In this document: positions 1 through 11,899 of the stretch, piece after piece | How the letters are laid out: each line of letters opens with the position of its first letter | Position numbering within the stretch: the stretch's first letter is position 1 | Origin: Turritopsis dohrnii | Taxonomy: Eukaryota > Cnidaria > Hydrozoa > Anthoathecata > Oceaniidae | Direction of reading: 5' to 3' | Assembly (NCBI GenBank): GCA_027922465.2 | Contig: BQMF02000011.1 | Coordinates: 1,488,001-1,552,000, forward strand | Length of the DNA: 64,000 nucleotides | Notes under the pieces: generated by a model | The model's database searches: none | Seen by the model: only the letters and a program-made list of their open reading frames with translations | Told to the model about the DNA's origin: nothing | Translations under genes and position numbers: made by a program

Positions 1-1036
1 AATTAAGGGTACATCTGCACCCAGTGCAAGTGAAATGTCTTTCGAAAGAATAATAATAAAGGTTTTGCTATCGAAAAAACTTTTAATGTAATGTGTCTTT
101 AATATTGTAAAAGTTTTCTCCCAAGAGCTTATAGAATGGCAATCGAACAATCTAGAAAAAAGAATTATCGCAGATGGTTTCTACTTGTGGTTGCTTTCGA
201 ACTAACTTCTGTATCTTTAATCTCCAACTGAATATAGGAACCAGTCAATTAAGTTCAATTTAATACACAAGCAGGTGCTACCTGTAAATGTTTCAAAATA
301 ATACATTACCAAATCGAATAACACAGTATTTTAAATTGGCTTTCAGATTTGTGCTGAAGGTGCCGGAATAACAAATAAAATAAAAAGCGTTTCGGAAACT
401 TTTTATTTCTCGAGAAATATGTCCGCTCGTCTGTTCAGTCATAACACAATGAATCAGAGTTTATCATGTCAAAACAAGCGAGTTTGTTTTGTATTTATTG
501 CTATTTGGCGAAAAAATAGTTAAATCACTGTTATTTGAGAACTTCATAAAACAACACATGGTATGTGAAATTGTATAAACAAAAGACTTGAACAAAACTT
601 TTTGACGATAATAACGGTAATCTGTGCCCTTAGAGGATATTAATGATATTAACGATTTCACTTTCATCTCATTCGATATTCTGTCCGTTTCACATAATTA
701 ATTGAACCAACATTATTATACGAATAATTTAGTGATAAATCAAATACTTATCGCTAAAATTTAGCGCTTTTTCGTAAAGAGCGATATTTATAAGCGATAA
801 TAGTGATAATGATAAAACTACAAGTACTAAATTTATCACTAATATTGTTACTACATTTGTAAATAAGAACAAATTAGCGCTAAAACCCATTGTTCTTTTA
901 GCGCTATTAGCACTTTGTATAAAGCACTATTATCGCTTGTAGTGATTTTCCCTCGAATCGTCACATTTTGGATATGACCTAAAAGAAATTTACATTTTTA
1001 TTTGTCATGCTTTTCCTTGTGAACAAAATCTTTATA
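1..1036. other. No gene recognised; possible transposon end near 975
   Basis: I see no coding exon here. Bases 732-963 are rich in short inverted motifs (AGCGATAA, TAGCGCTAAA) and end in TTTTCCCTCGAATCGTCAC. That end resembles the outer inverted repeat of the element at 49075-51818, so this may be one end of a related non-autonomous DNA element whose other end is lost. The relationship is an inference from about 20 matching bases. Confidence 0.3.
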
Positions 1037-1904
1037 CCTTAAGTGTACAAAATTTAGCGGTGACTAAAATTTAGCGAGTACTAAATTTAGCGATTTTTTT
1101 TTGCTCGCGAAAAATCTCATAAGATGAAAATCGCTAAATTTAAAACACGCTAAAAATTTCAAAAAAACTCCAAAATCGCTAAAATTTCAAAAATTAAAGA
1201 GAAAGGGTAATTTCATTGTGAAAATGTGAAAACTTTTTTTTTCTTTTAATTTATTTTAATGAGGCCAGGGGGAACTGGCAGTGTTATCCACTGATGTGGG
1301 CCTCCACCAGGAATGTATACCTCAGATTTAAGGCAGAGAACTTGCACATACTAGACTGATAGGTGATCGTGGTTTTATTTATGTAATTTGAGGCACTTGT
1401 TCATTACGTCACATCATGCACATATATATCTCATTATACCTTTTCGTTGCATACATTATTATTCTATATGTTCATATCGCATTAGCATTCTACAGTGCCA
1501 GGATTTGAACCACTACCAACTATCACCCTTGTATTACAAGCCAACCATCTTACCAAGTGAGCTACACACCCTTTTTATATTTTTTTATATTTTTATTTGT
1601 TATTTTGTAGGACAAAAGGAAGTATAAATTTTAAACTTCTTACATTTATATTTGTTTTTTAGGGCCATTATAGATAAATAAACATTATTGTTAGTTGTGT
1701 TCAAAGCATAATCAGTGTATTATTTCGTGTTTCAACCGTTTTGAAAAAAAAGGATTTTGCTTAAAATCGCTAAATTTAATATATACACGCGAAAAATCTC
1801 ATAAGATTAAAATCGCTAAATTTAATACACGCTAAAAAAAGTTTTTTGAAAAAATTTAGCGATTCGCTAAATTTTAGTCACCGCTAAATTTTGTACACTT
1901 AAGG
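1037..1904. mobile_element. Miniature inverted-repeat DNA element (TA target)
   Basis: The ends are long inverted repeats: CCTTAAGTGTACAAAATTTA at 1037 and its complement ending at 1904. The match runs about 45 bases and holds subrepeats of AAATTTAGCG. A TA dinucleotide flanks each end (1035-1036 and 1905-1906), as for Tc1/mariner-type insertions. There is no transposase reading frame, so it is non-autonomous. A SINE sits inside it. Confidence 0.8.
1235..1577 (-). mobile_element. tRNA-derived SINE nested in the element
   Basis: Read on the minus strand, the sequence begins near 1573 with a tRNA-like head. An A-box-like stretch (TAGCTCACTTGG), an anticodon-arm-like hairpin (CTTGT/ACAAG) and a B box (GGTTCAAATCC) are in the correct order. 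An unrelated body follows and ends in an A-rich tail near 1230-1255. It is too divergent and too long to be a working tRNA gene. I could not define a target duplication. Confidence 0.6.
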
Positions 1905-2029
1905 TAGCAGCTTCCACAAGAGAGCACAGGAATAATGCACACTTAACTTATAATTTAATGTAGTTATGGGATCAGTGACTAAAAGATACCTTTGAAAATG
2001 AATAAGTGCCTTGAAAAATTTATTGAATA

Positions 2030-2975
2030 CCGTAAAGCGGGGTGACTTCGATCAATTTTGCCACTATTTTAAAAGTAACTTCCGAAATACTAAACCATTA
2101 CTTCTGAAACTTTGGAATCATTACATTACATATTTCTTCTATTTCAGTGCAAAATTTCACATTTAACTAAACTTGTAATTCCAGAGAAATAACCTGATCT
2201 TTCCAAGAAAACGACAATATCGATTATGGGGTGACTTCGACCAGCTTATGAGAAGCGCCAAATTACTTATAATTGTATTTGACAATGTTTTAAAGCGCCA
2301 TTAATACAATATTAACAGACCACCATTTGTCATCCGAGGTCAATGTTCGACTGTAAAAGATCAGCGAATGTTAGTAAAACAAAAGATATTTACGATGTTC
2401 ACACATGTGTGACCCTCGTTAATACGAAACGAAATTAACATTGAAATTTCATTGTATCTCAAACAAAATTTTTGAGATCTATCATCATGGGGAAAGAGCA
2501 CGCTTATTAAAATTTCTTCGGTAAGTCATTAAATCTCCCATGAGATAAGACGACTTTTCACGAAGTTCTTGCGAACATGTAACTTATAGCGATATAAAAC
2601 ATTCGTTTTTTTCGTGTTTTTATAAACACGATATTATCGATAAAGGAAAAACAGAATATAGCGGTGAAGAACAGAATTTCTTTCAGACATATTATAATTT
2701 TCTTTACATTCAGCCTCTATACTTCACATATGTACCAAAAATGTCCAGGCTAGACTCTTGAATACGACGTAGAGCGATGACCAATGTGAGCGGTGAAGAT
2801 TTTGATGTTTTTCGTCGTTAATTTCGGAAGAAATTGATTGTTTCGCTTGAAGACGATTCTGATGATATTTTACAATAAGAATCTAAATGAAAATCTTAAA
2901 AAATGTGAAAAACGCACTTTAATTTCAGAGTTTAAACAGTTTATTTTTACTGATCGAAGTCACCCCGCTTTACGG
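2030..2975. mobile_element. Miniature inverted-repeat element, family A, copy 1
   Basis: It is bounded by inverted repeats CCGTAAAGCGGGGTGACTTC (at 2030) and the complement (ending 2975), each flanked by TA. There is no long reading frame. A second copy lies inverted at 49213-50945. Where that copy carries another insertion, this one has an empty TA site near 2125-2129, which fixes the insertion boundary in the other copy. Confidence 0.85.
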
Positions 2976-3075
2976 TAGTAAAACATGAATCCAACAAAAA
3001 AGGATCCATCCTACACCTAAAACTAAAAAGTGTCCAGTAACAAAAAATTAAAACTGTTGATTAGACCATAATACA

Positions 3076-4095
3076 ATGTTTAAACTGAAACTATATATGT
3101 ATAAAATATTCGACCTATCATCCAGACCAATCGTAGCAGGTTGCAACGCCCCAACACAGAGATTAAGCGAATTACTTGAAAAAATTTTGACACCAATTTC
3201 AAGAAAAGTAAAAACGTACATCAAAGATGATTGGGATTTTCTACGTTCATTACCTGAATCATTAGATTTCAATAAAACAACCCTTTACAGTGTCGATGTA
3301 ACGAGTTTTTATACAAGTATCAACCATGAACTTGGAATGGAAGCAATCAATTATTGGATTGACGAACACAGAGATTTGATATCCGAACGATTTAGTAGAG
3401 AATTCATACTCGAAAGTCTGGAATTCGTTTTGAAAAGTAACAATTTTCAATTTAACAATAGTTTTTATAATCAAGTAAAAGGAACTGCCATGGGAACGAA
3501 AGTTGCACCACCATACGCATGCCTCGTGGTAGCTTATCTTGAAGAAACTAAACTGTTTAAACATTTGTTACCAAATAATTTCAATCCCGAAGATTGTTTA
3601 TGGATCGAACGTTTTTTAAAAAGATATATGGATGATGGATTTATCCCTTTACCTGGATCCATAAATATAGCCGATTTTCTACATTGTCTAAACTCGTTGC
3701 ACCCTTCAATCCAATTCACGGAAGAACGTGCGAAGTACTCAGAGATCGAAGGTGTTAAATTGCAAAAGTTAAATTTTCTGGACGTTGAAGTTATACTAAC
3801 AGAAAAAAATAAAATTGAAACGGACGTGTACTATAAGACCACCAACTCGCACAATTACTTGAATTATAAAAGTTTCCATCCGATCCATACAAAGAACAAC
3901 GTACCATATAATTTAGCCAAACGCATTGTATGTTTCGTTTCGGATCCAGATAAAATGGAGTACCGCTTGAAAGGACTTCGTAAATTTTTGTTACACTGTG
4001 GTTATCCACTACACATCATAAAAACAAATGTTTCTTCAACGCAAAATTACATGGTCCAGCACCAGAACCGAAACAAAAGGATATTTTACCGTTGA
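3076..4095 (+). pseudogene. Penelope-like element reverse transcriptase (5'-truncated)
   Basis: This 339-codon frame encodes a Penelope-type reverse transcriptase that copies element RNA. Motif A is DVTSFYTSI (Asp74), motif B is KGTAMGTKVAPPYA (135-148), the catalytic box is YMDD (184-187), and LNFLDVEV follows. These phrases are characteristic of Penelope-like elements rather than LINE or LTR enzymes. The N-terminal part of the usual protein is missing upstream. The frame breaks after about residue 315, and the downstream GIY-YIG part lies in other frames with stops, so the element is dead. A family A miniature element ends about 100 bases upstream. Confidence 0.9.
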
Positions 4096-4284
4096 TCACA
4101 ACAAACTTTTGCAACTACAACTGTGAAAACATTGTTAAAAAAGCAAATATATATATACGCTTCTCCAAAGTACAAGCAACGACAGAATTAAATCAGTGTT
4201 TGCCGATTGTAAAATCATACTGTCACAGAGACAACCGAGAAATATTTTATGAGAGCTCACGTCATCCAAATACGAAGAAGTAAT

Positions 4285-4640
4285 AAATACATCGAGTGGA
4301 GGATTGATCGAGAAATGTGAAGACAAATGATGTAAGATATGTGCTCTTTATTTACAAACAAACACAAATTTCAAGATGGCTAACGGATAAAAATGGATAG
4401 TCAAATCGAAAATGTCCTACAAATCGAAAAGCGTCATTTATTTTCTCAGATGTTTAACTTGCAGTGTTTCGTATATCGGCAAAACAAACAACTTGAGAGT
4501 TCGTACGAACCAACACATTTCGAAAGGCCTTTTGTGCAATTTTACCGATTATTTACTCGAAAGAAGGACTTATATATATTTTAAATTTGCTGGTGTCTTT
4601 ATTTTCCATGAACCCTTGTTTTTACTGTATGGTTATCACG
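4285..4640 (+). pseudogene. GIY-YIG endonuclease remnant of the Penelope-like element
   Basis: Downstream of the reverse transcriptase, one frame reads a Cys-rich stretch (CEDK-stop-CKIC), another stop, then VIYFLRCLTCSVSYIGKTNN. The last phrase is the VIY...YIG core of the GIY-YIG nuclease that Penelope-like elements use to nick target DNA, followed by LRVRTNQH with the expected Arg and His. At least two in-frame stops show decay. The left breakpoint of the 9.35-kb tandem duplication falls inside this domain at 4429, so the 3' part is repeated at 13774. Confidence 0.85.
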
Positions 4641-4766
4641 TTTTGCTGATGTATAAAATATATAGACTAAAATTGGAATTTTCATTCCCATCTTGTTCTG
4701 TTGTGATCATGCAAATTGTATATATAAACGCATTCCATTCTTTTAATTTTGTAGAAAAGTTTTAAT

Positions 4767-5605
4767 ATGCCTAAAGTGATATCACGTACCATTGTCTGTT
4801 CTGACTCACAAGACAAAGAAGAATATAATGAAGGAAATCAGTCCTTAATTCCGTACTTCTGCATATGTGGTCAAGTTGCTGTAATCTTAGGTTTGAACTT
4901 TTTTTGTTTGTTTTGTAGGAAGGATTAACCCTACTATATAAACAAAGATAATACTCATGAAATTGTATATATATTTGACATATGATTCAGTTAGTCTTTT
5001 ATCAATAGATTAATGTATAATTTCTTTTCATAAGTAATGTTGTCTACATAAAGCTGCTACCACAACCATTTAGTGGACTTGTATCAGATATACTAAAATG
5101 ATATTGAAACTTCTTATGATGCACTATAATTTTTTTTGAACATCTAGATTCTGATTTAAAGAAACTGCCACTTCGGCCATTGGATGGTGCACGTGTTGTT
5201 GATGGCAAATTTCATGCTCACAAATTGCGTTGTGAAGAAAGTGAAACAGTATTTTTAAAAAGGTTTGGTATATAAAGCATACATAAAGTAGCTTCAGATT
5301 TCTTTAATTTATGTTAAATCAATATAATTTTTTTTCTTGCAGGGAGAAAGGCCTGGAACGACAATATAGGTATAAGTGCAAAAAGTAAGTTTATGGTCTT
5401 CATAAATTGGTTATAAAGATGATGTGGATGGTTTTTGAACAAAACGTATCTCTCAGTTTCAAGTGTTTAAACCTTATCAGAGAAAAAAGATGAGGACGGG
5501 AAATCACTGAAACGGTGTATGAAAACGGTGTATTTGTTTGATGTACCTGTGAGAAAAGGCAAAGTTCTTTGTTGTTTTTTTGTGTTTTTTCTGTGGTTTT
5601 TTTTG

Positions 5606-5637
<32 letters not shown>

Positions 5638-7208
5638 ATAATAGATTTCCCTCCTAGTAAAACCATGTGAAGAAAACCTTTCATTTTTTATGTTCAGTAA
5701 TCTATATTGAAAGAAATCATAATATGAAGACTGGATTACACAGTTGAAAAAAACTTAATTTTGCTATGTTAAACTCCATCAGCCGGATATGTTTACACAA
5801 AATTTGAACAACCACCTAGTATACCTTGGTGTGGTGTGAAAATGTTAGGAATTGGATTGGATACCAGCCCTTAGCAAACACTATGACTTGCACGCAGCAG
5901 GTGAAATTAACTGGTTTATATCAGAGAGTAAAACATGTAATAATCCTTATAGGTGTGGGTTATTTTTATTTTATCGTCACGAGAAGAAGACTAAAGTAAC
6001 TTTCATTGTTGATGGTAATCTCATTTTTTTCCTAAACACAATAAATGGAGGTTTATTTATAGTAACGTCAGCAACAGATAAATATTGCGATACTAAAAAT
6101 TTTTACGTACTTACTTTTGATTTGCTATCACATATCAAACTTAGATTCGTTATAACCTCCTTTCTTTATTTCAATCTTGATTGTATTTTAAGGATACATT
6201 TCTTCAAGCATTTTTATTTTTCTACAGGTGCAGTTGCAAAGGCGAGATCTGATGTTGCTGACGTATCACCATTAGCGAAACCTGTGCCCAAGAAAAAAGT
6301 AAGTATGCTATGACATGATATGCCATGCTATCTTGTGCAGTTGAGGATACCCTAGTCGGCAAAATTGTCAAAAAACCACTGTGATAAAGAGACTTTTTAA
6401 TGAAATAATGTGTATATTTCTACAGAAATGTTCTCCTTCGCAGAGATTTTTCAACAAGTTTGCCGATTGGGACTGAAATTGATACGCGTGCAGTGTACAA
6501 TTGTCAGGTGTCTGCTTTTCTAATAAGACCTTTTTGTGAAAGGTTCATACGTAGGTTTAATGTTTCAATCTCTAAGTTTCAACAAAGCGAGGTTAAATAA
6601 TGCATTGTATTAAGATTATGGTGAAACGACATACGAAGGAAATGGGAAAATTCGGATCTGTCACCGTTTCCACAGTTGATGAAGAAGAAGAAGAATTGGA
6701 AGCTGTAAGTTAGATGGGGTTTTTTTCCTCGTTAGAAAATATGTTTCAATATTTCTGTTCTTTCTTTTGTTCTCGGCATTTTTTCTGTCACTTTGTGTGT
6801 CTTGTTTTGGCTTTTGCTGGATAAGTCTTTTTCAAGGATTTCAGATTTTATTGACAAACTTTGACAAACACTGTATATTAAAAATATATAGTGTTAATTA
6901 TAATACATTGACATCTGTTTCTGTATCTGAACATTTCTTTAGGCTGAAATTGCTTCGTCTTATGCTCAAAATGCAAGGATCATTTCCGCCCAACTTGAGA
7001 AAAGAAAAACAGCTCAACAAAAGGCTACCGACATTGTAATTTTTGTTTGTTTGTTTGTTTTCTATTTTTTTGTCATTTGAATTTATTGTTTACTAGAACA
7101 TCACATTTCTTTAAGCATTTCACTATCATTCTATATCGTTTTAAATTTCTTCTTCAGGAGATTGCAGCCAAGGCTAAGAAACCAAGGGGAACTCTCATTG
7201 ATCAGTGA
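4767..7208 (+). CDS. STEEP1: STING ER exit protein 1 (STEEP1/CXorf56), copy 1
   Basis: The coding exons are 4767-4890, 5148-5262, 5343-5384, 5953-6014, 6228-6298, 6615-6704, 6943-7035 and 7158-7208. All have GT-AG borders and matching phases, giving 215 residues (human about 222). The N-terminus is [21 protein letters not shown] cysteine pair (CICG), then CKKCGLFLFY and VTFIVDG follow, then a conserved [17 protein letters not shown] stretch, and the C-terminus ends RGTLIDQ. These are the STEEP1 family landmarks. In vertebrates the protein helps STING leave the ER by promoting membrane curvature; that role is carried over by homology. An AATAAA lies at 7474-7479. The 5' flank is the Penelope relic, so the promoter must lie within or beyond transposon DNA. 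Confidence 0.95.
5609..5637 (+). repeat. Poly-G run in STEEP1 intron 3 (copy 1)
   Basis: Twenty-nine consecutive G follow a T-rich stretch and GGGA, inside the intron between exons 3 and 4. The same run with the same length is present in copy 2. Confidence 0.97.
6352..6500 (+). repeat. Dispersed repeat in STEEP1 intron 5 (copy 1)
   Basis: This stretch (GTCAAAAAACCACTGTGATA onward, with GTGTATATTTCT and CTCCTTCGCA) resembles 63765-63895 in the last intron region of CCDC18. The resemblance is clear by eye over about 130 bases with scattered differences. It is probably an old interspersed element. The copy 2 equivalent lies at 15697-15845. Confidence 0.6.
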
Positions 7209-8584
7209 ATATGAAAGTTTGGGAGGAAAGTACCAAAACAGAAGTTCAAATTGAGAGTTCGCATCTGACCTCAGCTATACAGGCATCAAAGCAGATAGGA
7301 CTGATGTGCACAAGACAGTAGTTTTTGAATGGTTTAACTTCTTTATAATTTGCAAGTGGTGGTCGGTTAACTATGTGTAGTCCGCATGAACCACACGATT
7401 TACTCGCGATTTATGAACATTTGGAAAGATTGATTGTAGATGATCGATAACAGCGAAGAAATTACTCTTCAAGAATAAATAACATTTTATTTTTACGTTT
7501 TCTATATTCAAATATAACTTCCGTTGAATTGTGACTGGGAAATTCTTCTTTCTATGCCGATTACGACGATTAAAAAGTAAATTAATAGTCGTAATCGTAA
7601 TTTTTGATATTTTATCGCCGTAATCACCAGGCGTTTAAGACAATTACAAATGACTTCAAATTAGACGATTATGGTAGATAACACTGAATTTCAATCATAG
7701 TTATTGTCGGCAACGCAAGGTCTGAACCAGCTTACAACTTGATTTCATCCATTGTTAGCTGACAATTACATCCAGAAAAATGCACACCCACGGGATTTGA
7801 TATTCTTCGATGTTCCCTGATTTGATAGTGCAGTCCTGAATATTGCAGTGAATAAAACCAGTGACGATTGAACTTTTGTACTTCAACGAAACAAGCGAGT
7901 GAAAGTTCATTATCAATCCCTTGTCAGTTTTCTTACCATACCACCTGTATTCCAAGCTATTACCCTATCGGATGATTTTCATGTCAAGAGATGGGATTGC
8001 TATTGTGTGATTTTGACTGGAATATTGTGGTACGGAGAACCTAGTATAGCTTTGGCTAGACCACAGATTCCTGCAGATTGGCTGCCCATTGGTATAAGAC
8101 TGTTATATAAAGAATTTGTTCTTATTTTGCAACTTTAACAATTTTTAATTATTTCTAGTTTTGTATGTTTTGATTGATATAAGACAAATACACCGTTTGC
8201 GTTGAAAAACGCATCTGGAAATCTTGAATTTTGTTAGGGACTCTGAACCTCCAGAATTTAGGGAAGATGTGTGCTTTTAGACACTATTTCAGGAAACTTC
8301 AAACGAAGTCTGTGATTTCCTGCTTTCCGCCTGAATGAGATCTCAAAAATTACTAATTGATTATCAATTGCTAATTGCTAATGAAATACTTGAGTATGTC
8401 AGTATGTCTAATGCAAAAACTTAAACGCAAGCAACATCTATATAATGCTTCTCCATTTCTTCTTTTATAGTGAGAGTGCACTAAAAAACATAAATCCAGA
8501 GGGAAACTTCGAAAAATATTTTAATACGTTCTGAAGCTCTGACACGATTGGTTTCATTTTCATACAAATTGTTACAAAATTGAT
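7209..8584. other. STEEP1 3' flank; no gene recognised (copy 1)
   Basis: The STEEP1 3' UTR with its AATAAA at 7474 occupies the first ~280 bases. A 79-codon open frame at 7899-8138 (+) contains LWYGEPSIALARPQIPADWL. Its amino-acid texture looks coding and it could be an exon or an old gene fragment, but I recognise no family and see no clear acceptor, so I do not call it a gene. The same stretch recurs at 16554-17929. Confidence 0.4.
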
Positions 8585-8886
8585 GGATTAGCATTAATAT
8601 CAGTTGGGTTAGCAATGATAGCTGCTGGTTTTTCTGGTGGACATTGTGGGCGATTGTAATAGAAATGTGACTTAAATGATTATTTATTGGCTAAAGAAAT
8701 TGGAACAATTGCTGGTGGAGCCACTGGTGCTGCATACGTCGAAGAATTATATAGAATTCCTGTAGGAGGAATGGAAACATCCACGCAGGACAAACAACTT
8801 ATGGTATTGCCACAGGTGGTTTTGGAGGAGTCACAAATTCTGTTGCTATGATATTGAGTAAATACCTTGGGAAAGGATGTTCATAA
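8585..8886 (+). pseudogene. Relic of the J-domain/glycine-rich family (copy 1)
   Basis: Translated pieces read GLALISVGLAMIAAGFSGG, then after two stops KCDLNDYLLAKEIGTIAGGA, then in another frame YGIATGGFGGVTNSVAMIL. They align in order with residues about 274-365 of the intact protein at 33646-35304 (GLVLIPVGFAMVSGGISGG, KCDLADYVIATGFGALAGAA, ATGVVGGFTNSVATDIE). The two adjacent stops and at least one frameshift show that it is dead. Only the membrane/glycine region is left; no N-terminal or J-like part is recognisable upstream. Confidence 0.85.
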
Positions 8887-9100
8887 AAAGTTTCAAATCC
8901 AAATTACTTTTGCCACTATTTTGTCAAGTTGTATACAGTATAATATAATATATATTGTATAATATCTTCGACCGATGACCAGAGGTTTAGAAAATTATCT
9001 TAGCAAGTTTTGAAGCCCTGATTATGTTCATTAATATAAAGTCTGGTTCACATCTATGAAGCAGAAGCAGACGCAAGCTGTGGTAGAATAAATGACCCCT

Positions 9101-9215
9101 TAGAATATTTTCACCCTCCATGGTTTACGCTTATGACTTGTTAGGTTTTCTTTGTTATTGTTAGGGTTAGGGTCAGGATTAGTCATAAGCGCAAACCACG
9201 GGTGAAAATATTCTA
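9101..9215. mobile_element. 115-bp palindromic element with TTAGGG-like core
   Basis: TAGAATATTTTCACC...GGTTTACGCTTATGAC pairs with GTCATAAGCGCAAACC...GGTGAAAATATTCTA, leaving a loop that contains GTTAGGGTTAGGG. It is a near-perfect foldback miniature element inserted at the edge of the GAAGCA-rich element. It is duplicated at 18446-18560 with small differences. The two telomere-like repeats are too few to suggest telomeric origin. Confidence 0.7.
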
Positions 9216-9217
9216 GA

Positions 9218-9874
9218 GCCTGGTTCACATCTATGAAGCAGAAGCAGAAGTAGAAGCAAACGCAAACACAAGCACAATGTGAACATGCGTAAAGTAAGTG
9301 AAGCAAGAGTGACGTATGAAGCAAGCAATGAAACAAGAATATCAAAAAGTCTTGACATCTTGCTTCACCTTCTGCTTCAAAATTGGCCTTGCTTCACGCT
9401 TCCTTTATTATTTTTGCAATGTGAACGCGGGAAGCAATGTGCGCAAGGCAGCAAGAGAAAAACGTGCAAAGCAAACCAAAAAAAGAAAATGGCAGCACAA
9501 CAAGAAGAACAATACTTTTCGAGGCAGTGAGAAAATACCTTATTGGGGAAAAAAAAGTCGGCAAAATATTTAGTTGGGAAAAGTTTTAGTCACTTAAGGA
9601 TATTTTAGTCACTTTTCCCCGACCAACCTAAAGATTTTAACAAAGTGTCACGGGTTTAAAAACCGTTGAAAAGTTTTGGTCAGGGGGGAAAAAATCGGGG
9701 AAAATTTTTGGTTGGGTGCAGAAAAGTTAGGGGAAAATTTGGTCGGGGAAAATTTTAGTCCTCGTGTGCAAGTGTGAACGGCTTGCTTCACCACTTGCTT
9801 CATGCTTCACTTTGTGCTTAATGCGCATGCTTACTTCGCTTGCTTCTGCGTCTGCTTCGTAAATGTGAACCAGG
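9218..9874. mobile_element. Inverted-repeat element with GAAGCA subrepeats (copy 1)
   Basis: The element starts CCTGGTTCACATCTATGAAG and ends with the near-complement (...CTTCGTAAATGTGAACCAGG). Both arms are filled with GAAGC/GAAGCA subrepeats, on the opposite strand at the right. A partial extra terminus lies at 9043-9100 and a diverged relative at 9925-10090. A nested stretch (about 9540-9765) with GGGGAAAA/GGTCGGGG motifs looks like a second element inside it. There is no transposase frame. The copy 2 equivalent is at 18563-19222. Confidence 0.65.
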
Positions 9875-10094
9875 CATAAATGATTTGTATTTGTAGTTCT
9901 ATGGTAACGAATGGTTCCTCTACCAGAAATGTTAAGCCTAATTCACGAAGCAGACGAAGAAGCAGATGCAACACCTGTGTGAACATCCGTGAAGCAAGTG
10001 AAGCAACAATGGAAATTGAAGCATGCTTCACTTTCTGCATCAAAATCAACCTTGTTTCACAATTAATTCATGATTTTTCTAATGTGAACGTTTG

Positions 10095-11485
10095 CAAAAG
10101 TAATTTTCATGAAGAGAGAAAATTGAAAAAATACTTTTATGAAGCATTTCGAAAATACCCTGTTTTATACGATAAATCTGATCGCTTTGATAAAGATAAA
10201 AAAAGATAAAAGAAATTAGCTTGGGAGGTCTCCTCATGCCATCTCCTGAACAAAATTTTGTTGCTTATAAATTTGTCGCACCCACATACTTTCTTTCTAA
10301 TAGCTTTTCGTTTTTTTTTCCTTTGAACACTTCGTTTTATTAATATATTAATAACCCGGGTGAAAGTTTTTATCACATTTAACTTCGAAAATAATCCTGT
10401 GGGGCTACCTCATTGGACACATTGAACGGTTTTTGATATCTTTGAATACCGTCAAACTACATATACAAATTAGGACTAATAAATATCTACATTTGACAAA
10501 GGAATATCATAATATAATATTAAGTTGTGAAGTAAGTAAGTACGTGAAATTTGTAATATCGATTATATTGAGTAAAAACTAGAGCCTAACCTAAGTGTGT
10601 ATACATGAGAACAAAAGAGAAAGGAAGGCCACACCTACACAAAACAAGATGGCTGCCAAAGCAGAAAAACAAAGAACAAAACCTACCAGCAGGCCAAATA
10701 GATAGCTTTGAAATTGACCAAGAGGTACAATGAATGACACAGTGAATAGTGTGACACTAAGTCAACACATCTTGACTGATTGAGAGACAAGTGACAACTG
10801 ATCAGGCAAACTGTTATATACACACATTAGCACAGTTGTCATGAAAACCAAAAAAATTGTGAACCAAGTTGTTTTGGAAACCAGACAATTTGTGAATGAG
10901 GCCTACGTAAATAAATCCATAATGGTAGATAAGCTAAGCCTTATCAATTAGACAATTATTACGTAAAATTTTCACGTGGTCTATTGTTTAGCGAACCGAT
11001 CCGGTCCGGTCCGCGGATAATTATCAGAAGTGGGGTATTCGCCTTAACGAAGAATATGACCACGATTAAGAAGCTTTTGACCGTAAAAATCAACAAAATT
11101 TATCTCTCTCTAAAATAAAAGTGTGACACACACTCGCTATTATATATAAGATAAGCGGTTAATACAAGACACTATCATCCTCTAGATCATCCAATTTTTC
11201 CTGTAAGCAATCTAAATACTACACTGAAATGTGAACGTCTTGCTTCACATGTTGCATCAGCTTAAAAAAAGATGTACTGTGCGTCTCCTTCATAAGTGGG
11301 AATCAGGTTTTAATAGTTCATATTTGTGTATGTTGTTATTGACTTTAGGATACCCGTGGTGGAGTAAAGTATTTAAAATACCCGTGGTTTTTCATACAAC
11401 TACTCTCCAAGTTATGAACGATTTCGAGCAACGTTTACATGACATCGTTGCAGAATTCGCAAATTCGGCCAAATTCGGACTTCTA
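10095..11485. other. No gene recognised (copy 1)
   Basis: AT-rich sequence with only short, unconvincing frames. A stretch at 10600-10740 has TACCAGCAGGCCAAATAG and ACAAGATGGCTGCC but no splice structure I can support. The same sequence is at 19443-20833. Confidence 0.5.
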
Positions 11486-11830
11486 GTTGACGAATTTTCA
11501 TGAAGTTTTGCACAGAGCACAATTGAAAGGTGCTCATTTCGAATTTGACAATTATTTTCCCAGTTTTGACTTAAATTGGGCAATTTAGGCCAAATTTGAA
11601 TCAAATTTCTTCAATTTTCATGAAATTTTGCACAGAACGCACTATGAAAGGTGCTGTTTTTGAATTTGACAATGATTTTGCCAGTTTTGACTAAAATTGG
11701 ACAATTTGGACCACATTTTCTCAAATTTTCATGCAATTTTATACAGAGTACAATGGAAAGGTGCTGATTTCGAATTTGACAGTCATTTTGTCAGATTTGA
11801 CCAAAGTTTGACAATTCGGCAGTGTTGTAT
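11486..11830 (+). repeat. Three tandem ~119-bp repeats (copy 1)
   Basis: The phrase ATTTTCATGAARTTTTGCAC...GAAAGGTGCT...GAATTTGACA recurs three times, beginning near 11496, 11615 and 11731, with internal divergence. A related single block occurs at 24725-24900, just upstream of the intact family gene at 25191. The copy 2 equivalent is at 20834-21178. Confidence 0.75.
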
Positions 11831-11899
11831 TTTTGAGACTAGATATGTATCGTTGTGTTACGTCCTAAGTCTTCAAGCCAAGCGGCTTCTTGTAATTTT

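Noticed and set aside
1497..1573. A functional tRNA gene on the minus strand
   Set aside because: A and B boxes are present, but the acceptor stem does not pair well, and the sequence continues into a SINE body with an A-rich tail.
5400..5684. A minus-strand frame with a long proline run
   Set aside because: The prolines come from the poly-G tract in a STEEP1 intron; there is no coding signal otherwise.
7899..8138. A coding exon (GEPSIALARPQIPADWL region)
   Set aside because: The amino-acid texture is suggestive, but there is no recognisable family, no supported splice sites, and a stop soon after, so it was noted rather than called.
9165..9180. Telomeric repeat
   Set aside because: There are only two TTAGGG-like units, and they lie inside the loop of a palindromic element.
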